From Lysobacter enzymogenes (lineage in GTDB: Bacteria > Pseudomonadota > Gammaproteobacteria > Xanthomonadales > Xanthomonadaceae), in the NCBI RefSeq assembly GCF_900106525.1, contig NZ_FNOG01000003.1, positions 62,001 to 126,000 of the forward strand: DNA of 64,000 bases. The letters run 5' to 3'. Under the pieces are notes generated by a model. That model saw nothing but the letters and a program-made list of their open reading frames with translations. It searched no databases and was not told the DNA's origin. A program made the position numbers and the translations under genes. Positions 9,549 to 19,896 of this stretch are shown one piece after another (the first letter of the stretch is position 1; every line of letters starts with the position of its first letter).

Positions 9549-9647
9549 GCCATCGGATAGGCGAGGAGTGCAGCCGCGCGCGGAGCGTGCGCGGCTGCCG
9601 TCGGCGCCGGTCGCACCTTGCCGTTTCGCTGCGAACGGCCACCCCGC

Positions 9648-9723
9648 GGTCGCGGCTTGCGCCGCTCCTACAGGCAGATCGCAAGCCTCGGCCACTCGCT
9701 GTAGGAGCGGCGCAAGCCGCGAC
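9648..9723. repeat. REP-like family A, inverted pair
   Basis: Two copies of a 26-bp element lie in reverse-then-forward order at 9648-9673 and 9699-9723. Each contains the small hairpin GCGGC-GCAA-GCCGC and a GTAGGAGC flank. They occupy the 300-bp gap between the receptor gene and pncC; the rest of that gap shows no gene. The same element recurs throughout the window. Confidence 0.85.
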
Positions 9724-9848
9724 GCGGCCAACTCAGCGTCCGAAGCACCGCCTGCAACCGACGAAACCGCACACCGCCGCACCACCGCGCACACCCGGCC
9801 GACCCACCCGGCAAAGCCCGCGCCGCAACGCCCGTTATAGTGGCGCCC

Positions 9849-10373
9849 ATGAGCGCCCACACCCCCGCCATCGCCCCCGCCGAAACCACCGACGCCGCCC
9901 TGGATGCCCTGGCCGCCCGGATCGGCGAAACCGCCCGCCGCAACCACCACATGCTGGTCACCGCCGAGAGCTGCACCGGCGGCTGGATCGCCAAGACCCT
10001 GACCGACATCGCCGGCTCCTCGGCCTGGTTCGAATGCGGCCTGGTCGCCTACAGCTACGAAGCCAAGCAGGCGCTGTTGAGCGTGCGCCCGCAGACCCTG
10101 GAGCAGCACGGCGCGGTCAGCCGCGAAACCGTGATCGAAATGGTCTCCGGCGCCCTGGCCAACACCGGCGCGACCCTCGCCGTCGCGGTCACCGGCATCG
10201 CCGGCCCCGGCGGCGGCACCGAGGACAAGCCGGTCGGCACGGTCTGGGTCGCCTGGAAGCGCCGCGGCGGCTACCCGCGCGCCGAAGCCTTCCACTTCGA
10301 CGGCGACCGCGAAGCGGTGCGGCGGCAGACCGTCGCTGCTGCGCTGCAGGGCCTGGAAACGCTCGCGTCCTGA
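9849..10373 (+). CDS. pncC: Nicotinamide-nucleotide amidohydrolase (CinA C-terminal family)
   Basis: This 174-residue stand-alone CinA-C domain deamidates NMN to nicotinate mononucleotide, recycling NMN made by DNA ligase. Visible family motifs are TAESCTGGWIAKTLTDIAGSS (split here as TAESCTGG and AKTLTDIAG), GLVAYSYEAK, GAVSRETV and the glycine-rich VTGIAGPGGGTEDKPVGTVW. The Ser in TAESCTGG is the expected nucleophile. The ATG at 9849 was chosen over an in-frame GTG at 9840. The position two genes before recA is conserved in gammaproteobacteria (ygaD/pncC-recA). It is separated from the next gene by a repeat cluster. Confidence 0.93.
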   Translation: MSAHTPAIAPAETTDAALDALAARIGETARRNHHMLVTAESCTGGWIAKTLTDIAGSSAWFECGLVAYSYEAKQALLSVRPQTLEQHGAVSRETVIEMVSGALANTGATLAVAVTGIAGPGGGTEDKPVGTVWVAWKRRGGYPRAEAFHFDGDREAVRRQTVAAALQGLETLAS

Positions 10374-10404
10374 TCCTGGAGCGGGCGCGCAGTTCCGCGA
10401 TCCC

Positions 10405-10703
10405 CTGTAGGAGCGGCGCAAGCCGCGACCGCGCTGCGGCAAATCGCGACGAACCCGAAACGCAGCGGCGACTACGCCGGCTGCGGCCCTGCCTCGGCTG
10501 CCGAGACGGCCGCGTCGCGGCTCGCGCCGCTCCTACAGGGCGCCATCGCAAGTCCGTGATCTACCTGTAGGAGCGGCGCGAGCCGCGACCGCGCTGCGGC
10601 AGATTGCGACGAACGCAAAACGCAGCAGCGACCACGCCGGCTGCGGTCTTGCCTCGGCTGCCGAGACGGCCGCGTCGCGGCTCGCGCCGCTCCTACAGGG
10701 GGC
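10405..10703. repeat. REP-like family A, tandemly duplicated ~160-bp unit (four elements)
   Basis: Elements lie at 10405-10430 (forward), 10514-10538 (reverse), 10565-10590 (forward) and 10674-10698 (reverse). The second pair starts exactly 160 bp after the first, and the sequence between elements is also alike (both contain GCCTCGGCTGCCGAGACGG), so a whole inverted-pair unit has duplicated. The block fills the 350-bp gap between pncC and the convergent MarR-GNAT gene and could form large hairpins in either transcript. Confidence 0.88.
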
Positions 10704-10723
10704 GCCCGAACCTGCGCGGTGGC

Positions 10724-11695
10724 TCAATCCAGCGAACGCTCCCAGATCTGCCCGACCAGATCGTGGCCGAAGCTGTGGTGCGGGTTTTCCTCGACCAGCA
10801 CGAACCCGAAGCCTTCGTAGATGCGTCTTGCCGCGACCAGGATGTCGTTGGTCCACAAGCGCATGCGCGGATACCCCGCCTCGCGCGCGAAGCCGATACA
10901 GGTTTCCACCAAACGCCGCCCCACGCCGAGCCCGCGCGCGCGCGGGTCCACCAGCAGGCAGCGCAACTGCGCGACCGCCGCATCGTCGGCGTTGGCGACC
11001 ACGAACACGCAGCCGACCCGCTCGCCGTCGATCTCGGCGATCCAGCAGCGCTCGCGCGCCGGATCGTGGCCGCCGGCGAACTGCGCGAACAACCGCGCCA
11101 CCAGCGCTTCGAACTCGCCGTTCCAGCCGTATTCGTCGGCGTACAGGCGGCCGTGGCGTTCGATCGCCCAGCCGATGTCGCCGATGCCGTACTCGCGCAC
11201 GCGCAGGCGCTGCGGCGCCGGCAGCGCATGCGCGGTCAGCGCGCGCTCGGCGTCGGCGATCGCGCGCAGCAGGCGCTCGCGGTCCAGCGGCGACAGCGTC
11301 GCCAGCATCGCCGCGGTGGTCTCGTGCGAGCGGCGGTCGAGCACGGCGAAGGCGGCGCGGCCGGAACCGGTCAGGCGCAGCGCGAAGCTGCGCGCGTCGT
11401 GCTCGCTGCGCTGCTTCTCGACCAGGCCGGCGTCGACGAAGGCCTGCACAATCCGGCTCAGATAGCCCGCGTCCAACCCCAGGGTTTCGCCGATTTCGCG
11501 CGCCGCCACCGGCTCGCGCTGGGCCAGTTCGAACAGCACCCGCGCCTGGGTCAGGGTGTAGGGGCTGTCGAGCAAGTCCTCGCGCAGCACGTCGATGCGG
11601 CGGGTGTAGAAGCGGTTGAAGGCGCGGACGGCGTCGACCTGGGCGGGGGCGATCGGCTCGGGCGCGGCGTGGGCGGACGCGGACTCGGAGTGCAT
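10724..11695 (-). CDS. Fused MarR-type regulator and GNAT acetyltransferase
   Basis: The 323-residue protein carries an N-terminal MarR winged-helix domain (~20-150: FNRFYTRRIDVL, LTQARVLFELAQ, AREIGETLGLDAGYLSRIVQ, GLVEKQRSEHDARSFALRLT) and a C-terminal GNAT domain (~160-323: WIAEIDGERVGCVFVV, LLVDPRARGLGVGRRLVE with the acetyl-CoA loop R-x-x-G-x-G, RRIYEGFGFVLVE). MarR-GNAT fusions are a known family, but their ligands and acetyl acceptors are mostly unknown. The ATG at 11695 was chosen because the MarR domain follows at once; the frame stays open further upstream. It is divergent from lexA, and the 115-bp shared region holds the LexA operator, so SOS control is possible. Confidence 0.85.
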   Translation of the reverse strand: MHSESASAHAAPEPIAPAQVDAVRAFNRFYTRRIDVLREDLLDSPYTLTQARVLFELAQREPVAAREIGETLGLDAGYLSRIVQAFVDAGLVEKQRSEHDARSFALRLTGSGRAAFAVLDRRSHETTAAMLATLSPLDRERLLRAIADAERALTAHALPAPQRLRVREYGIGDIGWAIERHGRLYADEYGWNGEFEALVARLFAQFAGGHDPARERCWIAEIDGERVGCVFVVANADDAAVAQLRCLLVDPRARGLGVGRRLVETCIGFAREAGYPRMRLWTNDILVAARRIYEGFGFVLVEENPHHSFGHDLVGQIWERSLD

Positions 11696-11789
11696 GGCGG
11701 CGGCGCGCTGGGGACGAGCGGGCAGGGTGCGGCAGGTATTTGACTGAGTCAACCAATTTGCGGACGAACGGCCTTGCTCACCCTGCTTG

Positions 11790-11808
11790 TTAGTAGTAAT
11801 ACTACTAA
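11790..11808. promoter_or_regulatory. LexA operator (SOS box)
   Basis: TTAGTAGTAATACTACTAA is a near-perfect palindrome and matches the Xanthomonas LexA consensus TTAG-N6-TACTA. It ends 2 bp before the lexA ATG and lies 95 bp from the start of the divergent MarR-GNAT gene. It indicates autoregulation of lexA and possibly control of the neighbour. I saw no other copy of this consensus upstream of recA or elsewhere in the window. Confidence 0.92.
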
Positions 11809-11810
11809 CC

Positions 11811-12473
11811 ATGAGCCTGACCGACACCCAGCAAGCCATCCTCGCGCTGATCGCGGAACGGATCGACGCCGAGGGTTTCCCGCCGTCGCAGACGGAGATC
11901 GCGCGCGCCTTCGGTTTCAAGGGCGTGCGCGCCGCGCAGTACCACCTCGAGGCGCTCGAGGCCGCCGGCGCGATCGAACGCCTGCCGGGCCGGGCGCGCG
12001 GCATCCGCGTGTTGCAGCCGCCGCCGCAGGCGCAGCGCGAGCTGGGCCTGGTCGCCGCCCCCGCGCAGACCCTGGACGAGGACGCGCTGCGGCTGCCGGT
12101 GCTCGGCCGGGTCGCCGCCGGCGCGCCGATCGGCTCGGCCGCCGGCGTCGAGCCGGACAACTACGTCCTGCTCGATCGCAACATGTTCTTCCCGTCGCCC
12201 GACTACCTGCTCAAGGTCAAGGGCGACTCGATGCGCGACGAGGGCATCTTCGACGGCGACCTGATCGGCGTGCACCGCACCCACGACGCGCGCTCGGGCC
12301 AGATCGTGGTCGCGCGCATCGACGACGAGATCACCGTCAAGCTGCTCAAGATCGGCAAGGACCGCATCCGCCTGCTGCCGCGCAATCCCGATTACGCGCC
12401 GATCGAAGTCCTGCCCGACCAGGATTTCGCCATCGAAGGCCTGTATTGCGGCCTGGTCCGGCCCAATCGTTGA
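11811..12473 (+). CDS. lexA: LexA repressor
   Basis: This 220-residue SOS repressor has an N-terminal winged helix (FPPSQTEIARAFGFKGVRAAQYHLEALEAAG in the first 60 residues) and a C-terminal S24 peptidase domain. The self-cleavage site is Ala103-Gly104 (VAAGAP), the nucleophile is Ser140 (KGDSMRD) and the general base is Lys177 (ITVKLLK). RecA-ssDNA filaments trigger cleavage and lift repression of DNA-repair genes. The ATG at 11811 gives the usual length; an in-frame TTG at 11787 would start inside or before the operator. No Shine-Dalgarno sequence lies between operator and ATG, so the message may be leaderless or weakly translated. Confidence 0.96.
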   Translation: MSLTDTQQAILALIAERIDAEGFPPSQTEIARAFGFKGVRAAQYHLEALEAAGAIERLPGRARGIRVLQPPPQAQRELGLVAAPAQTLDEDALRLPVLGRVAAGAPIGSAAGVEPDNYVLLDRNMFFPSPDYLLKVKGDSMRDEGIFDGDLIGVHRTHDARSGQIVVARIDDEITVKLLKIGKDRIRLLPRNPDYAPIEVLPDQDFAIEGLYCGLVRPNR

Positions 12474-12484
12474 GCGCCGCCGCG

Positions 12485-12709
12485 ATGGACTGCGCCCGCC
12501 CGTTCGACCGCTACGGCAGCGCGCGCGACTGCGCCGCGGTGGCCGCCGCCGACGCCGCGCTGCGCGGCCTGGACGAGGCGATTTCCGCCGCGCTGGCGCG
12601 GGGAAATCCGACCCCGGCACCGGCAACCGCCCGGCAGCGCACGGCCGCTTCGACGGATAATTTGGCTCTCGGCGCCACGGTCTCAGCCTCTGCGATACGC
12701 GCCCTCTAA
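12485..12709 (+). CDS. Possible small protein between lexA and recA
   Basis: A 74-residue frame starts with an ATG 11 nt after the lexA stop. The first ~42 codons have the strong GC3 bias of real genes (MDCARPFDRYGSARDCAAV...), while the rest is less biased and may be non-coding. No motif or membrane segment is recognised. The spacing would allow translational coupling to lexA and therefore SOS induction. It could equally be untranslated sequence. Confidence 0.35.
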   Translation: MDCARPFDRYGSARDCAAVAAADAALRGLDEAISAALARGNPTPAPATARQRTAASTDNLALGATVSASAIRAL

Positions 12710-12745
12710 CGTATCCCCACCACGACAGACTTAAGGAACACAGCG

Positions 12746-13774
<1,029 letters not shown>

Positions 13775-13807
13775 TCCTCGTCGGCCAGACAGCGAATCGT
13801 CTTTGCA

Positions 13808-14785
13808 ATGAGTTCCGATCGGGATGACGGACGGCGTCATGGTGGTGACGCCGGCGACACGGCCGGGCAGGGTGGCGAGCCCTCGCCCGGCCGTGGAGCG
13901 GTACGTCTGAACGATCTGCGCGCGCGCATGCGCGCCATCGAAACAGGGAGCCGGTCCGCAGACGCGGATCGGCCGTCCCGTGAGTCCTCGCGCTACGAAA
14001 CCGCGCTCCCTATCGATGCGGATGCCCCGGATCCCGGGCGACTCGCAGGGCAGGGCGGAGATTCGACCAAGCCCCGCGAACTCGCGCCCGAATCGGTCCG
14101 CGATCCGCAAGCGCCAGCGCCCCTGCCTGGCCGGCTCAGCGACGACACCAGCCACCCCGGCCACGCTGCCGAGCCGGCCTGTCCCGCAGCTGTCGACGTC
14201 GCCCCGCCAAAAGGCGATCTCACCTCCGCGCAAAACACCCCCGAAACCGCCTTCGAACACCCGTTTGCCGACGGCGACGGCCACCTGTTCGACCAAAGTA
14301 CTAGTGGCCCCTCGCGCCGCGAGCGCCGCCGCGCGTCGCGCGAGCAAAGCCCGACCCAGCGCGCGCTCGGCCTGCTGGTCCGGCGCGAACATTCGCGCAA
14401 GGAACTGACCCGCAAACTGACCTCGCGCGGCCTCGACCGCGAGCAGGTCGTCGATGCCGTCGACCGCCTCGCCGAAGCCGGCTGGCAGAACGACGAACGC
14501 TTCGCCGAAACCCTGGTCCGCAGCCGCGCCAACAATGGCTACGGCCCGGTCCATATCCGCGCCGAACTGGGCACCCACGGCCTCGACGGCGAGGCCATCG
14601 CCGCGGCCATGGCGGCCTTCGAAGGCGACTGGCTGGAGAACGCCCGCGACCTGCTCCGGCGCCGCTTCGGCGAGGACTACGGCGACGACCCGGCGCGGCG
14701 CCGCAAGGCCGCCGATCTGCTGATACGGCGGGGCTTTGAGATGGAAACCGTTCGTATCGCCAGCCGTTCGTACGCGCCGGACTGA
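13808..14785 (+). CDS. recX: Regulatory protein RecX with long N-terminal extension
   Basis: The C-terminal ~160 residues are RecX, which caps and inhibits RecA filaments: [74 protein letters not shown]. This core corresponds to the whole 166-residue E. coli protein. The first ~165 residues are polar, rich in Asp, Arg, Pro and Ser, probably disordered, and have weaker GC3 bias than the core. The ATG at 13808 is the first start after recA (33 bp); I see no good ATG close to the core, so either the extension is real or a rare start is used. It is likely co-transcribed with recA. Confidence 0.88.
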   Translation: MSSDRDDGRRHGGDAGDTAGQGGEPSPGRGAVRLNDLRARMRAIETGSRSADADRPSRESSRYETALPIDADAPDPGRLAGQGGDSTKPRELAPESVRDPQAPAPLPGRLSDDTSHPGHAAEPACPAAVDVAPPKGDLTSAQNTPETAFEHPFADGDGHLFDQSTSGPSRRERRRASREQSPTQRALGLLVRREHSRKELTRKLTSRGLDREQVVDAVDRLAEAGWQNDERFAETLVRSRANNGYGPVHIRAELGTHGLDGEAIAAAMAAFEGDWLENARDLLRRRFGEDYGDDPARRRKAADLLIRRGFEMETVRIASRSYAPD

Positions 14786-14948
14786 ACGTTCAGGCACTTT
14801 TACGGTAGAGCCTTGCGCACAAAGGCCTCCGGCCTGCTAGGCTACGCGGCTTTCGGGTCCCGGGTTGCCTGTTCCAGTCGATGCCCCCATCGTGGTGGCA
14901 TGGGTTCGGTCGAGCGCTCCGCTCCCGACCAGGCGAATCTTCCCAGGC

Positions 14949-17582
<2,634 letters not shown>

Positions 17583-17726
17583 ATGGCGAACAGTGACTGC
17601 TATCGCTTGCGACCTCGCTTGACCGGTCGCTAAGATGGTTCACGTTTGTGTACAAATTGAAGCATTCTTCCGCATGGAGAGAATGCCAACGCCGGTGCCT
17701 AAGGTGCCGGCTCGAGGAGGTTTTCA

Positions 17727-17930
17727 ATGCTGATCCTGACGCGTCGCGTCGGCGAAACCCTGATGATCGGCGACTCGGTGACCGTCACCGTGCTCGGCGT
17801 CAAGGGGAACCAGGTGCGTATCGGTATTACCGCACCTAAAGATGTCGCGGTACATCGCGAGGAGATTTACCAGCGCATTCAGCGCGGCGAGGACGCGTCG
17901 GACGATTCGGGCAAACACACGGGCGGCTGA
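17727..17930 (+). CDS. csrA: Carbon storage regulator CsrA/RsmA
   Basis: This 67-residue RNA-binding homodimer recognises GGA motifs in mRNA leaders and in CsrB/RsmY-type sRNAs, controlling carbon flow, motility and virulence genes in xanthomonads. The conserved core [16 protein letters not shown], Arg44 in [12 protein letters not shown] and the short variable tail are all present. A strong AGGAGG lies 7 nt before the ATG. It sits 144 bp after alaS and just ahead of tRNA-Ser, as in Xanthomonas. Confidence 0.97.
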   Translation: MLILTRRVGETLMIGDSVTVTVLGVKGNQVRIGITAPKDVAVHREEIYQRIQRGEDASDDSGKHTGG

Positions 17931-17963
17931 TGAAAAAGTTCGCCTGAAACGCAGCGGCGGATA

Positions 17964-17992
17964 TTGCTGTAATTCAGGCGAGCCGTTATGAT
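17964..17992 (+). promoter_or_regulatory. Sigma-70 promoter of tRNA-Ser
   Basis: The -35 TTGCTG (17964-17969) and -10 TATGAT (17987-17992) are separated by 17 bp, and the -10 ends 27 bp before the tRNA 5' end. The match and position make a tRNA promoter likely. Confidence 0.7.
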
Positions 17993-18018
17993 TGCCGCCC
18001 GCATCGCTTAATAGATGC

Positions 18019-18111
18019 GGAGAGTTGCCCGAGTGGCCGAAGGGGCTCCCCTGCTAAGGGAGTATAGGGTCAAAAACTCTATCGAGGGTTCGAATCCCTC
18101 ACTCTCCGCCA
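18019..18111 (+). tRNA. tRNA-Ser(GCT)
   Basis: A 93-nt class II tRNA with a long variable arm. The acceptor stem pairs GGAGAGT with ACTCTCC, followed by discriminator G and an encoded CCA. The anticodon loop CTGCTAA gives anticodon GCT (AGC/AGU codons); the T arm GAGGGTTCGAATCCCTC is complete. Confidence 0.97.
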
Positions 18112-18120
18112 GTTGTACCG

Positions 18121-18146
18121 AAGCCGCCTTCGGCGGCTTTTCTTTC
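18121..18146 (+). terminator. Intrinsic terminator of tRNA-Ser
   Basis: The stem AAGCCGCC/GGCGGCTT with a 3-nt loop is followed by TTTCTTT, 10 bp after the tRNA. Confidence 0.88.
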
Positions 18147-18199
18147 GCCGGACCGTCCATGCGACACGGACGGGCCAGCGGAAGGGTTTCACGGAAATG

Positions 18200-18228
18200 T
18201 TGACGGGCTGCAATTCGTCCGCCATAAT
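18200..18228 (+). promoter_or_regulatory. Sigma-70 promoter of first tRNA-Arg
   Basis: The -35 TTGACG (18200-18205), a 17-bp spacer and the -10 CATAAT (18223-18228) lie just upstream of the tRNA at 18240. Confidence 0.7.
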
Positions 18229-18239
18229 TTTCCAACTAA

Positions 18240-18316
18240 GCGCCCGTAGCTCAGCTGGATAGAGCACCAGGCTACGAACTTGGGGGTCGGAGGTTCGAAT
18301 CCTTCCGGGCGCGCCA
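18240..18316 (+). tRNA. tRNA-Arg(ACG), copy 1
   Basis: A 77-nt tRNA whose acceptor GCGCCCG pairs with CGGGCGC, followed by G and an encoded CCA. The anticodon loop CTACGAA gives ACG, normally edited to ICG and reading CGU/CGC/CGA. It is identical to the second copy 640 bp downstream. Confidence 0.97.
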
Positions 18317-18323
18317 AATTGAG

Positions 18324-18357
18324 AAGCCGGCAATCGCGAGATTGCCGGCTTTTTCTT
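18324..18357 (+). terminator. Intrinsic terminator of first tRNA-Arg
   Basis: An 11-bp stem (AAGCCGGCAAT and its complement) is followed by TTTTTCTTT. Confidence 0.9.
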
Positions 18358-18476
18358 TGCCTGCGATTCGGCTGCGCGATTACGCGCGCGATTGAGTGCA
18401 TCGAATCGCGGAAAGGGCGTTCGTAATCGGTTGCTGTGTGCGATTGCGCGGCTTGCGCGGTCGTTCGTGTTGGCGC

Positions 18477-18587
18477 GGTCGCGGCTTGCGCCGCTCCTAC
18501 AGGTAGGCCATGCAGCAGCGCCGCACGCGTGGCACGCAACTACCGTTCTCGCATGGGCTACCTGTAGGAGCGGCGCAAGCCGCGACC
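18477..18587. repeat. REP-like family A, inverted pair
   Basis: A reverse copy at 18477-18502 and a forward copy at 18562-18587 lie between the two tRNA-Arg genes; they would pair to form a stem-loop of about 110 nt. Confidence 0.85.
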
Positions 18588-18841
18588 GCGAACGAAACGT
18601 CGCGACGAATGCCGGAAGGGCGGCCGCAATCGGCTGCGATCGCGCGACTTCGCGACCTGCGCGATCGTCATAGCGGCGCGGTCGTGGTTGCTTGTACCGA
18701 CACTCCGCAACGTCGCGCAAATCCGCACGTCGTAACGCCTCGCCGATCCGATGCTTTCGACGATCGCGACGCCGAACGCGCGCGACCGCTGCAGGTTCTT
18801 ACGCAATCTGTCGTCATGCCGTCGCGACGATGCAAAGGTGC

Positions 18842-18870
18842 TTCCCGTCGCGCGCGATACACGTCATAAT
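18842..18870 (+). promoter_or_regulatory. Possible promoter of second tRNA-Arg
   Basis: The -10 CATAAT (18865-18870) is the same as for copy 1, but the hexamer 17 bp upstream is TTCCCG, a poor -35. The second copy may therefore be expressed less. Confidence 0.45.
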
Positions 18871-18879
18871 TGCACTCAG

Positions 18880-18956
18880 GCGCCCGTAGCTCAGCTGGAT
18901 AGAGCACCAGGCTACGAACTTGGGGGTCGGAGGTTCGAATCCTTCCGGGCGCGCCA
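18880..18956 (+). tRNA. tRNA-Arg(ACG), copy 2
   Basis: All 77 nt are identical to copy 1, including the ACG anticodon and encoded CCA. The upstream sequence is not similar to that of copy 1 apart from the -10 hexamer. Confidence 0.97.
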
Positions 18957-18963
18957 AATTGAG

Positions 18964-18997
18964 AAGCCGGCAATCGCGAGGTTGCCGGCTTTTTCTT
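18964..18997 (+). terminator. Intrinsic terminator of second tRNA-Arg
   Basis: Same hairpin as for copy 1 with one G-for-A change in the 3' arm, followed by TTTTTCTTT. Confidence 0.9.
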
Positions 18998-19089
18998 TGC
19001 CTGCGATTCGGTGCGCTAGACGACGGAACACGCACGCAATCGGTTGGCGCGTGCGATTGCGTGGCTTGCGCGGTCGAGGGTGGTGGCGC

Positions 19090-19115
19090 GGTCGCGGCTC
19101 GCGCCGCTCCTACAG
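19090..19115 (-). repeat. REP-like family A, single element
   Basis: A reverse-oriented copy of the 26-bp element lies 43 bp after the end of kdpE; no partner is seen nearby other than the one in the tRNA block. Confidence 0.8.
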
Positions 19116-19158
19116 GCAGATGCGGCGCATCCAGGTGGGCCGTTGTTTCGCGCCGCCG

Positions 19159-19896
19159 TCAGTGCTTGTCGATGAAACGCAAGCCCACGCCAGGTTCGGT
19201 GGCGATGTAGCGCGGGGCGGCGGCGTCGTCGCCGAGTTTGTGGCGCAGTTTGCCGACCAGGATGCGCAGGTAGTGGGTGTCTTCCTGGTGGGTCGGGCCC
19301 CATAGTTCGCGCAGCAGTTGCGGTTGGGTCACCACCCGGCCGGCGTGCTGGAACAGCAGGGCGAGCAGCGCGTATTCCTTGCGCGCCAGCGGGACCGGTT
19401 CGCCGTCCAGGTGCACTTCGCGCCGGGCCAGGTCGATGCGCAGGCGGCCGTCGTCGAACACCGGCAGGGTTTCGCCCTGCGGGCCGTGGGCGCGCAGCAG
19501 GGCGCGCACGCGCGCCATCAGCTCCTGCACGCCGAAGGGTTTGGTCACGTAGTCGTTGGCGCCGCCGTCGAGCGCGGCGACTTTCTCCGCCTCGCTGGAG
19601 CGCACGGTCAGCAGGATCACCGGCACGCCCGACCATTGGCGCAGTTCGCGCAGCACGTCGTGGCCGTCGCGGTCGGGCAGGCCGAGGTCGAGGATCACCA
19701 GGTCGGCGCCGCGCGTGGCCAGCGATTCCAGCCCGGCGTTGCCGGTGTCGGCCAGGTCCACCGCATAGCCCTGAGCGCGCAGGGCGATGTCGAGGAACTT
19801 GCGGATCTGCGGCTCGTCGTCGACCACCAGCACGCGCGCGGGCGGCGGCGCCTGCGGCGTTGCAACGTGCGGATGCGGGGCGTGTTCCTCGGTCAT
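19159..19896 (-). CDS. kdpE: KDP operon response regulator KdpE
   Basis: This 245-residue OmpR-family regulator has an N-terminal receiver (acidic pair in VVDDEP, phospho-acceptor Asp70 in VILDLGLPD, Lys in YVTKPFGVQELMAR) and a C-terminal winged helix (RREVHLDGEPVPLARKEYALLALL, THYLRILVGKLRHKLGD). Phosphorylated KdpE activates kdpFABC at low K+ or high osmolarity. It has an N-terminal tail of ~20 residues longer than E. coli KdpE. Its ATG overlaps the kdpD stop by 4 nt (ATGA), so the two are translationally coupled. Confidence 0.95.
   Translation of the reverse strand: MTEEHAPHPHVATPQAPPPARVLVVDDEPQIRKFLDIALRAQGYAVDLADTGNAGLESLATRGADLVILDLGLPDRDGHDVLRELRQWSGVPVILLTVRSSEAEKVAALDGGANDYVTKPFGVQELMARVRALLRAHGPQGETLPVFDDGRLRIDLARREVHLDGEPVPLARKEYALLALLFQHAGRVVTQPQLLRELWGPTHQEDTHYLRILVGKLRHKLGDDAAAPRYIATEPGVGLRFIDKH

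Larger units (their letters stand above)
18240..19115. repeat. Duplicated tRNA-Arg/terminator/REP block
   Basis: The segment 18240-18502 (tRNA, terminator, shared tail CGGCTTGCGCGGTCG-like, REP element) recurs at 18880-19115 with the tRNA identical, the terminator differing by one base, and the tail diverged and about 30 bp shorter. The intervening ~375 bp contain a further REP element and no gene. Confidence 0.85.

Noticed and set aside
6279-10442. Open frame of over 1,300 codons on the minus strand opposite the TonB receptor and pncC
   Set aside because: It is opposite two clearly identified genes, has Ala/Gly/Arg/Asp-rich low-complexity sequence and no domain; long antisense frames are expected at this GC content.
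14786-14948. T-box leader ahead of alaS
   Set aside because: No T-box sequence or terminator/antiterminator pair is seen, and T-boxes are not expected in this group.
18112-18239. Minus-strand frames over the tRNA region as small proteins
   Set aside because: They read through tRNA genes and REP elements and share no codon bias with real genes.
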